Assembly (NCBI GenBank): GCA_021160355.1
Contig: JAGHCS010000108.1
Coordinates: 1 to 6,244, forward strand
Reading direction: 5' to 3'
Length of the DNA: 6,244 bases
Origin: Candidatus Cloacimonadota bacterium
GTDB taxonomy: Bacteria; Cloacimonadota; Cloacimonadia; JGIOTU-2
Part shown: positions 1 to 5,964 of the stretch, piece after piece
Position numbering within the stretch: position 1 is the stretch's first letter
Layout: the number at the start of each line of letters is the position of its first letter
Program-made: the position numbers and the translations under genes
The notes under the pieces: generated by a model
Databases searched by the model: none
Seen by the model: only the letters and a program-made list of their open reading frames with translations
What the model was told of the DNA's origin: nothing

Positions 1-849
1 ACATAACGCATCAGCAATTGTGGCATTTGGTGCAATGACTGTAACACTTATAGAATTGTAGGATGGGAGTCCGGTTTTGGGATCTATGATGTGGTGAATT
101 CGCTGGCCGTTTTTCATAAAGAATTGTTCATAATCCCCGGAAGTGACTACTGCTCTATCTTTGACTTTAATCGAACCAAAGAGTGCTGCTTGATTTCGAG
201 GGTGCTGAATGCCAATCTTCCAGTATTCTGTCTCCGGATTCCTCATGACAAAAAGGTCACCCCCCGCATTTATTGCAGCATCATCGATGCCCTTCTCTTT
301 TAAATATTGAGTAGCTTTATCAACGATAAATCCTTTTGCTATTCCTCCAAGGTCGATAAACATTTGAGGATCATTCTTAATGAGATTACCCTCATGACAA
401 ATAATTTTCTCATATCCAACAAAGGAAAGCGCAGAATCAATCTCTTCAGTAGATGGCATTATCCCATCAACAAAATCATACATGGATATTATCTTCCCTA
501 TAGTCATATCAAATGCACCATCTGATTCAATACTCATCTGCTTTGATTTTTGCAGCAAATCACGCATATTTTCTGAGATGGCTATTGAATATTTACACTC
601 ATTTATTTTGTTGATTTCACTCTCCGGATACGTGAGCGAGAACTGCTCTTCTAAGGTTTGAATAAGTGCAAAAGCTGAATCAATAATTTCTCGATTGTGT
701 TTATTTTTTTCCAGGATGTCGATGGTTACAAAAGTGCCGAGAGCAAATCGGGTTTCCTTGGTTGGTTTGCTTCTCTCGTTTGTAATTCTCACATAAATAA
801 CTACGAGAAGTAGTATAAGAAAACTAATTTGAATGATTTTTCTTTTCAT
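1..849 (-). CDS. apbE: FAD:protein FMN transferase (ApbE family), 3' end cut off by the window edge
   Basis: ApbE enzymes move FMN from FAD onto a Thr or Ser of exported or membrane flavoproteins such as NqrB/NqrC and RnfG/RnfD, on the outer face of the inner membrane. The reverse strand is open from ATG at 849 to the edge, giving 283 residues; the family usually has about 320-350, so some 40-60 C-terminal residues lie outside. Family signatures seen: FALGTFVTIDI (35-45), SEIN.IN (77-83), DGAFDMTIGKI (110-120), FIDLGGIAKGFIVDKA (164-179), INAGGDLFV (193-201), HIIDPKTGLPSYNSISVT (253-270) and APNATIADAL (273-282), which carries the metal-binding Asp280. Residues 5-20 are a hydrophobic signal or anchor; no lipobox Cys follows, unlike the many ApbE lipoproteins. 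The start lacks a clear Shine-Dalgarno sequence. An in-frame ATG at 882 would add 11 residues but sits in a terminator loop, so ATG 849 is preferred. The modified partner protein is not in this window. Confidence 0.95.
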   Translation of the reverse strand, partial: MKRKIIQISFLILLLVVIYVRITNERSKPTKETRFALGTFVTIDILEKNKHNREIIDSAFALIQTLEEQFSLTYPESEINKINECKYSIAISENMRDLLQKSKQMSIESDGAFDMTIGKIISMYDFVDGIMPSTEEIDSALSFVGYEKIICHEGNLIKNDPQMFIDLGGIAKGFIVDKATQYLKEKGIDDAAINAGGDLFVMRNPETEYWKIGIQHPRNQAALFGSIKVKDRAVVTSGDYEQFFMKNGQRIHHIIDPKTGLPSYNSISVTVIAPNATIADALC

Positions 850-853
850 GAGT

Positions 854-905
854 AAAGAAGAAAAAGCACAAAGCCATGACATCCCATCATAATCTTTGTG
901 CTTTT
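854..905 (-). terminator. Rho-independent terminator between the membrane-protein operon and apbE
   Basis: In the minus direction the sequence forms a perfect 12-bp stem (905-894, AAAAGCACAAAG, with 873-862, CTTTGTGCTTTT). The 20-base loop can fold further into a 4-bp inner stem (890-887 with 879-876). A pyrimidine/T-rich tail follows (TCTTCTTTA, 861-853). It lies 17 bases after the stop of the 199-residue gene, so it probably ends that operon. The stem is AT-rich at both ends, so its strength is uncertain. Because the stem is symmetrical and T-rich sequence also follows on the plus strand, it could act in both directions. Its base lies only 12 bases before the apbE ATG. Confidence 0.75.
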
Positions 906-921
906 ATATGCTTTTAATTTT

Positions 922-1521
922 TTACTTTATCAATCCTAACCAGTCACCCAGAAGGAATTGTATTCGTCCAATAAGAAGTGAGATACGCGCCATCACGGTA
1001 TAGCCAAAGGATGCCCCGAATCCAACCATCATGAACCAAATACCAATAGAAGTGAACTTTCCGTACACTCCCTTATGCGCTTTGGAAAAGAAGAAATACA
1101 ACAGGATGCTTATCGTTCCAAAAAATATCAGTATGATGTTGATATTATTGAGAGGGAGCATCATAGTTCTCATTTGTACCAACACATTTGCATGCATACC
1201 CATAGGAACACCCATACCAACTATACCCATGCCAAACGCAATGGGATAGCGGCTAACCCAGCTATATTTCGAAGAAAACCTGAACCAATACAAGATACCA
1301 ATAATAAAGGGTATGATAAGAATATATTCCTTTTTGAGGAATAAAGGTTCGTATGCGTACGGGATGAAGGCATTATAAAAAGTATAAGGAATATAATAAC
1401 CCATCGAAACCCCTACGAAGAGATGCTCTGCAAATTTATAGAAAGGATTATCCTTGTACAGGAAAGAAAACATGCAGAGTGTCAAAAATGCAGCAATCCA
1501 GATTCCAATTGTTTCAGTCAT
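922..1521 (-). CDS. Polytopic inner-membrane protein of unknown function, 199 residues
   Basis: I do not recognise a named family. The protein is strongly hydrophobic with about six likely membrane segments (near residues 5-22, 33-52, 66-81, 93-113, 126-146 and 156-176), followed by a probably amphipathic tail (RISLLIGRIQFLLGDWLGL, 179-197). Regions that look constrained rather than merely hydrophobic are NPFYKFAEHLFVGVSMGYY (25-43), SRYPIAFGMGIVGMG (90-104) and the Gly-rich FGASFGYTVMARI (168-180). No nucleotide-binding or catalytic motif is seen. ATG 1521 is supported by AAGGAG at 1532-1527, five bases upstream, which overlaps the stop codon of the preceding gene. It is the last gene of the tight membrane-protein unit and is followed by a terminator. 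It is likely an integral subunit of a complex with the three preceding products, by context only. Confidence 0.9.
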   Translation of the reverse strand: MTETIGIWIAAFLTLCMFSFLYKDNPFYKFAEHLFVGVSMGYYIPYTFYNAFIPYAYEPLFLKKEYILIIPFIIGILYWFRFSSKYSWVSRYPIAFGMGIVGMGVPMGMHANVLVQMRTMMLPLNNINIILIFFGTISILLYFFFSKAHKGVYGKFTSIGIWFMMVGFGASFGYTVMARISLLIGRIQFLLGDWLGLIK

Positions 1522-1526
1522 TTTTA

Positions 1527-1532
1527 CTCCTT
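1527..1532 (-). promoter_or_regulatory. Ribosome binding site of the 199-residue gene, overlapping the upstream stop codon
   Basis: AAGGAG, five bases before ATG 1521. Its first two bases belong to the TAA stop (1533-1531) of the 317-residue gene, an arrangement that favours re-initiation by the same ribosomes and matched production of the two proteins. Confidence 0.85.
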
Positions 1533-2484
1533 ATTTAACAAACTTTTTTTTCTGTGCACGTTGATCGAGGAAGTAGCCAATATTACCGAGAATAATGAAA
1601 AGAATGATCAGAACGTGAACAATTGCCTGCGCATCCATACCGATACGGGCTTTGTTGTACTTATAGAGTTTTGCTAATTCAGGTAACTCTTTATATTGTG
1701 CTTCGACCCACGCCATATTACGTGCATTTTTCTTGCTGAATTCAGTGTTATTCATCGCAAAGATATCAACAAGTTGCTCATATTCGGCAGCGCCTTTCAG
1801 TCCACCAAGACTGCCAACAAATTGACCTGTTTGCAGGAAAGGATATACATCCGCAGCCATAACTGCAGTGAGTCCAACAGCGACGTCGACACCAAATTTT
1901 GCACGTGCATAAGTAACCCAGAACTGCCCCATCGAAGAACCTGATATTTCTACAACAACTTGTATGTTATCATAGTTTTTCATATTCTGCATAATAGGAA
2001 GGTTCTCCAGTTTGAGCCCTTCACTGTTTGTTTCTACTGCTTCTGCAATGTCGTCACCCATGCCAAGCATAATGGGAAGTTTCAAACTCCATGGTTTAAA
2101 ACCAAAGTTACAATAATCAACATTAGCTTCAATATTTGGATAATCCTCTTTCACTTCAGAGAGTGCCAGTTGAATAATAGCTGCTCCTTGGGGAAGGAAG
2201 GAAATAGTGAATACTTTGATATTCCTTTGAAAACAGTGTCTGAGTATTGCCAAATCCATTGGATATAATTCCGGAAGAACACCCGGATCGTGTGTGAAAT
2301 CCATAATGATCGCCATGTCATCTTTACCTGCTGCTGCGTCAATATGACGATAAAGATCTTCCACAGGTGTTGTGGTATAAGTCTTTAATCCAAGTCTGAA
2401 AACGAGAGGGAGAATGACTGCGAGTGCAAGGATTCCATAGATTATTCTTCTATCAACTTTTTGAATTCTATCTGCAAATTTCAT
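1531..2484 (-). CDS. Double-anchored membrane protein with a soluble middle domain, 317 residues, unknown function
   Basis: No named family is recognised. Hydrophobic anchors lie near 14-29 and 286-304, with basic flanks (RR before the first, KKKFVK at the C-terminus). By the positive-inside rule both ends are cytoplasmic and residues ~35-280 are extracytoplasmic. The middle region alternates predicted beta strands and helices: AIIMDF (58-63), LAILRHCFQ (78-86), IKVFTISFLPQGAAI (89-103), ALSEVKEDYP (107-116), IQVVVEISGSSMGQFW (174-189), VDVAVGLTAVMAADVYPF (199-216) and GSLGGLKGAAEYEQLV (224-239), which suggests a Rossmann-like or crotonase-like alpha/beta fold. Landmarks LAIL, EVKE, E179, MGQFW, PF and LKGAAEY recur in the same order in the C-terminal domain of the neighbouring 934-residue protein, so the two domains may be paralogous. 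GSSMG (182-186) fits GxSxG, but no catalytic partners can be assigned. ATG 2484 is preceded by AAGGGGG. It probably forms a complex with its neighbours. Confidence 0.93.
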   Translation of the reverse strand: MKFADRIQKVDRRIIYGILALAVILPLVFRLGLKTYTTTPVEDLYRHIDAAAGKDDMAIIMDFTHDPGVLPELYPMDLAILRHCFQRNIKVFTISFLPQGAAIIQLALSEVKEDYPNIEANVDYCNFGFKPWSLKLPIMLGMGDDIAEAVETNSEGLKLENLPIMQNMKNYDNIQVVVEISGSSMGQFWVTYARAKFGVDVAVGLTAVMAADVYPFLQTGQFVGSLGGLKGAAEYEQLVDIFAMNNTEFSKKNARNMAWVEAQYKELPELAKLYKYNKARIGMDAQAIVHVLIILFIILGNIGYFLDQRAQKKKFVK

Positions 2485-2488
2485 GTTA

Positions 2489-2495
2489 CCCCCTT
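2489..2495 (-). promoter_or_regulatory. Ribosome binding site of the 317-residue gene, overlapping the upstream stop codon
   Basis: AAGGGGG, four bases before ATG 2484. It overlaps the TAA stop (2496-2494) of the 207-residue gene, as at the next junction. The five-G run departs from the GGAG core used by the other genes of the unit, so initiation may rely more on coupling. Confidence 0.75.
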
Positions 2496-3117
2496 AATCC
2501 CTTCCGCCAAGATATGAGCGCTCTATCCCGAGCATTATCTTAAGGGATGTTGCAGTCATACCAAGTCCTACACCGAGCGCAATACCGCGCTTAGCTGCGA
2601 GATTAGGAACATTAAGGATCCATTCCGTAATATCCGGGATCCAATGAGTAATTGCCTGACCAATAGAAACTCGTCCAAGCATCACGATTATGGCTGCAAC
2701 AAGAAGCACGGTCGCCTCGATAGAGCGAGCTCTGAATGCCTTATAAGCTGCAGATGCAATGTAGAATGCAAGAAGAGAGAACATAGTTGCACCAAGGGGA
2801 ACATTGAAATTTTTAAATATCCACATGTAGGGAGTACCCTCCTGGATACCCCAGATAAATCCAACTGCTGTGGTGACTATCAACGCACCAAGTGTGACTA
2901 GGCTGTATCCCCAATTTGGAGCTTTCCGTTTTATTTTATTGTAGTGTACGAGTACGAGACTGAATACACCAAGTACGATTGCAAAAGGACCAATGACTTT
3001 CGTCCATTTCATGAACCAGTCCAGATAGTCAGAAGAAAGCTTGCTTGGAATAAATACATGAGCTACGAAGAGTAAACCAAGTATCAAAACTATCATTAAA
3101 GGTATTTGTCTTTTCAT
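2494..3117 (-). CDS. Polytopic inner-membrane protein of unknown function, 207 residues
   Basis: I do not recognise a characterised family. About six membrane segments can be drawn (near 5-23, 40-58, 70-90, 106-126, 134-152 and 174-195). A basic loop KIKRK (61-65) marks a cytoplasmic side between segments two and three. A non-hydrophobic stretch, GQAITHWIPDITEWILNVPN (153-172), lies before the last segment. The end is a distinctive Gly-rich helix and tail, AAKRGIALGVGLGMTATSLK (174-193) followed by IMLGIERSYLGG (194-205), which looks conserved for a structural reason, perhaps subunit contact. ATG 3117 has AAGGAG at 3130-3125, seven bases upstream, and starts 14 bases after the stop of the 934-residue gene. 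With the 199-residue protein it supplies the two purely integral components of the unit. Transport, scaffold or protein-export roles are possible, and the sequence does not choose between them. Confidence 0.92.
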   Translation of the reverse strand: MKRQIPLMIVLILGLLFVAHVFIPSKLSSDYLDWFMKWTKVIGPFAIVLGVFSLVLVHYNKIKRKAPNWGYSLVTLGALIVTTAVGFIWGIQEGTPYMWIFKNFNVPLGATMFSLLAFYIASAAYKAFRARSIEATVLLVAAIIVMLGRVSIGQAITHWIPDITEWILNVPNLAAKRGIALGVGLGMTATSLKIMLGIERSYLGGRD

Positions 3118-3131
3118 TATGATACTCCTTT

Positions 3132-5936
3132 CTATTTAGTCGGGAACCAGTTCATAAAGAACGTAAGGTGAACAGTTGAGAGGATAGTTCCAAGAACCAC
3201 GGTAATAACAATAATGAGTTTCATATAGTCTTGCGCTTTTAGAGTACCGAGAATGAGAGGTTGGTTAGAAAGATAGGCGCTTGCTGCATAAAGTTCTTCA
3301 CCAATAAGTGTATAATCACATGTGGTGATGAAGAAGGGCAGCTGGTTGACGGCATCAGTACCGGCAATCTGAATTGCACCAGTCATACTTCCAGTTTCTG
3401 TCATAAGAAGAGACTCTGCCCAGAACATTCCCATATAGAAGTTTGTTGCAGTTTTTTCACGTATCATTATACCGTTTACGCCAGCCACAAAAGCGAACTG
3501 TGCCTGCGTGATGAAGAATACGCTGTTTTTATCATAAGTATCAGGACGACCTGCTTCATAGTGTGCTTCTTTAACAGTTTCCTGAGCAATAGGAAGTACT
3601 ATGAAATCGCGGCACGGAACAAGTATTTTTGTGTCATATTCAGCGGCTTTCTTCGCAACTTTGCTAAGAATTGCCAGTCCTGCGAGTGTTGCCACATCAC
3701 TAATGCCGCTTAATCCGGGAACAAAGAGGATTGGTCGACCCATTTCTGTTGCTCGTCCGATAGCATTATCGATTTCCTGGATACCTGCAATAGGTCTAAT
3801 ATATAATCTCTTCCCTTTACGTGCTGCTTTGATCATAAAGTACACGAGTGCTGTAAATAGGAGCACAGCTATAAAAGTTATAACTTCATCGGTGTTGAAC
3901 CAATTCTGTTTGGGGAATATATACTGCTCACCATTTGGCGCAGTATAAACTGGAGTATCAACAAAATGCCCTTTTCCGTCAGTTTTCCTGATGTAATATT
4001 TGAATGAGCGTGCATTTTTGCAATGATCATCATAAAGCATTTTCATTCGCTCTTTATCAGAATTTAAAAGATTTGCTTCTTTGACTATCATTGGCTTATC
4101 TTCAATATATTCAGTCATGAGATTGATACGATTCTCAATTTTTTCAATCTCTTCTTTATCAGTTTCCGTTTCTAATTCTGCCTGAAGTTTTACGATTTCT
4201 TCTTTGATCTCTTCATCCTGCTGTTTAAGTTGATCGAGGTAGAGTGCTTGAGTATAAAATGGATAGTGATCCTTATAATTTACGATGCTGAGGTATGTGC
4301 TGAAATAAAGTCGTTTTTCATCAAGAGAGAAACGGGGTCTTCCGCGGAATTGTACGGTTTCATATGAAACTTTATCTATATATTCCCGCTCTCTGAACGA
4401 CATTTGCTTAGCATACCTGTACACATCACTTGTATGATTTATCTTATAAACTTGGAAATAATACTCTTGGAATTCTTTCATCTGCTCATTTGGAGGATTA
4501 TCAATGAGGACCACCTGCATTTCAGTATCAAAAATAAAGGTATGAGTAACAGCATAATCTTCTGGTAAAGGTGCCTGCCCTTTATGTTTGCAGACAAATC
4601 TTCCTGTTATCTCCATGGGGTGAGTATGATCCCAGTTTACTTTGAAATCAAGTTTATTATCAAGTACATATTCTGTTTTTGTAGTACCATTTATAGTAAG
4701 GATAAGACGATTAACTTCGTACATCGAGTTTTCTGTGATAAAGTAGGTTACCGTTAATTTGGTAAATTCATCATTATAAGTTAATTTAGAAAGACCATAA
4801 TACGGATAACCGAAGTAAACCTGCAATTGATCACCTTTATCATTAGGTTGGTCTTTCACAGTGAAATGAACAGGAGGATGAGGAAGCGTTGTAGAAGAAA
4901 TCATTTCAGCTGGAATCGGTTCGTCTTTTGCAAGTGTTTCCTGATCCTGTCTGTCCTGCTCTCCGATATTGAATTTATACCATTTCATATTCGCAGGATT
5001 AAATGCTTCAAAACGTGCTGCGATGGAATCATAAGGAACGATTGCATTCGTCTGGGGAGTGTAGGGATACGCATCAGGGCGTGTAAATATCAAGTGTTGA
5101 TCATCAAATTCATCATAGAGATAGATGTTGAATTGTTTTTGGTCGGAGGTAAATACAGGCAATGACCATTCGAATTGGAGCTGTTCTTTGTCTGTTACAT
5201 CTACTGCATAAAATTCTTTTAACTTTTCAGGGGGATCATCGGTTGTCCGCCCACTCGCAATTTCAGAAAGAGGTGATGCAGTACGGTTCATATTGAGTGC
5301 TTGGATCGCATAATAATAATCTTTGCCTACCGTAAGCTTAGTAAGGATATACTTTACCTGCTCCAGTTTCATGCCTGCAAGTATCGTAGATGTTGTATCA
5401 ATAGTGCCATCCTCAGTTGTATCAACATCTGTGAATTCTCTCATTTTTGTGTGATACAAGTATTCTTTGTCAGGAATAACTGCAAGCATACGATAATGAT
5501 CCATCATCGGACCGTATACTTTCATGTCACGAGGAACGGTTCGATAGAGCACTTCTGCCCCTTTTGTTCCTTTCTTCTGACCTTTTTCATGTTTCAGCTT
5601 TGCGTGTGAGGTAGCATCAACGAAGAATGTCCAACCCTGATCCACATATCTCATGGTATCGGCTGCAACACCGGTTTTGGCATCCACCGGGATCTTTCCG
5701 ATATAGAACAAACTGTCCGGAGTATAGCCGCGGTAAATACGATATTCGATGATACGCTTTTCTTTGGGTAGAGGTTTCCAGCTCAGCATGAGCCCCCCAC
5801 CGTCATCATGAGGAACATCTTCAATTTTCAATCCTTCAACAGGTTCATTATTGGGAAGCATGTCCCCCAATGCGGAGCTCACCAGTAACAGAGTGAAGAT
5901 CAAAAGCAATAGTCCAAATTTACTACAAACTTTCAC
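3132..5936 (-). CDS. Large envelope protein: signal peptide, FN3-like modules, coiled coil, TM, DUF6754-like domain, TM (934 residues)
   Basis: The start is GTG 5936: AGGAG lies eight bases upstream and the protein then begins directly with a Sec signal peptide (hydrophobic core ~8-20, likely cleavage after ALG at 22-24). Extracytoplasmic part: a first fibronectin-III-like module with GLMLSWKPLP (48-57) and YRIYRG (65-70), interrupted and closed by YYYAIQALNMNRTASPLSE (207-225); a second near 242-276; a third starting near 353. The motif D-x-P-[HN]-D-x-G occurs at 40-46 and again at 362-368. A charged coiled coil spans ~567-615. TM1 is 684-703, flanked by KAARKGKR, so residues ~717-895 should be cytoplasmic; TM2 is ~904-929. 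The 717-895 domain (PILFVPGLSGISD, ILVPCRDFIVLPIAQETVKE, MGMFWAES, LPFFITTCDYTLIGEELYAA) resembles what I recall as DUF6754, a conserved bacterial domain without assigned function. First and largest member of the four-gene membrane unit; probably its binding or scaffold subunit (inference). Confidence 0.95.
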   Translation of the reverse strand: MKVCSKFGLLLLIFTLLLVSSALGDMLPNNEPVEGLKIEDVPHDDGGGLMLSWKPLPKEKRIIEYRIYRGYTPDSLFYIGKIPVDAKTGVAADTMRYVDQGWTFFVDATSHAKLKHEKGQKKGTKGAEVLYRTVPRDMKVYGPMMDHYRMLAVIPDKEYLYHTKMREFTDVDTTEDGTIDTTSTILAGMKLEQVKYILTKLTVGKDYYYAIQALNMNRTASPLSEIASGRTTDDPPEKLKEFYAVDVTDKEQLQFEWSLPVFTSDQKQFNIYLYDEFDDQHLIFTRPDAYPYTPQTNAIVPYDSIAARFEAFNPANMKWYKFNIGEQDRQDQETLAKDEPIPAEMISSTTLPHPPVHFTVKDQPNDKGDQLQVYFGYPYYGLSKLTYNDEFTKLTVTYFITENSMYEVNRLILTINGTTKTEYVLDNKLDFKVNWDHTHPMEITGRFVCKHKGQAPLPEDYAVTHTFIFDTEMQVVLIDNPPNEQMKEFQEYYFQVYKINHTSDVYRYAKQMSFREREYIDKVSYETVQFRGRPRFSLDEKRLYFSTYLSIVNYKDHYPFYTQALYLDQLKQQDEEIKEEIVKLQAELETETDKEEIEKIENRINLMTEYIEDKPMIVKEANLLNSDKERMKMLYDDHCKNARSFKYYIRKTDGKGHFVDTPVYTAPNGEQYIFPKQNWFNTDEVITFIAVLLFTALVYFMIKAARKGKRLYIRPIAGIQEIDNAIGRATEMGRPILFVPGLSGISDVATLAGLAILSKVAKKAAEYDTKILVPCRDFIVLPIAQETVKEAHYEAGRPDTYDKNSVFFITQAQFAFVAGVNGIMIREKTATNFYMGMFWAESLLMTETGSMTGAIQIAGTDAVNQLPFFITTCDYTLIGEELYAASAYLSNQPLILGTLKAQDYMKLIIVITVVLGTILSTVHLTFFMNWFPTK

Positions 5937-5943
5937 TTTTGTT

Positions 5944-5951
5944 GCTCCTTT
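5944..5951 (-). promoter_or_regulatory. Ribosome binding site that fixes the GTG start of the 934-residue gene
   Basis: AAAGGAGC on the minus strand, with the AGGAG core eight bases before GTG 5936. This placement argues for GTG 5936 over the longer frame opening at TTG 5975, which would put the site inside the coding region and overlap the end of the upstream gene. The 28-base gap between the two genes holds this site and an A-rich leader; it has no room for a separate promoter or terminator. Confidence 0.85.
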
Positions 5952-5964
5952 CTTTATGTTTTTT

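Noticed and set aside
91..525. Plus-strand open frames of about 70 codons at the left end
   Set aside because: They are antisense to apbE, whose conserved motifs span the same bases.
850..882. Upstream in-frame ATG at 882 as the apbE start
   Set aside because: It lies in the loop of the terminator hairpin, has no ribosome binding site and adds 11 residues before a typical basic-hydrophobic signal segment. It is kept only as an alternative.
901..933. Possible promoter for apbE: TTGATA (933-928) with TATAAA (908-903)
   Set aside because: The spacing is 19 bases and the region is so AT-rich that such matches are expected by chance. A start there would fall inside the terminator stem.
1923..1941. 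GSSMG (182-186) of the 317-residue protein as a GxSxG hydrolase nucleophile elbow
   Set aside because: No convincing acid or His partner motifs follow, and the aligned domain in the 934-residue protein lacks the serine pattern, so a catalytic role is not supported.
3300..3420. GSMTGAIQIAGT in the 934-residue protein as an ApbE flavinylation site
   Set aside because: The residue in the acceptor position is Ile rather than Thr or Ser, and the domain is predicted to be cytoplasmic, where ApbE does not act.
3261..3948. Plus-strand open frames of 115-150 codons opposite the 934-residue gene
   Set aside because: They lie antisense to a well-supported coding region, have Cys/Ser/Ile-rich compositions typical of reverse-strand shadows, no ribosome binding site and no recognisable domain.
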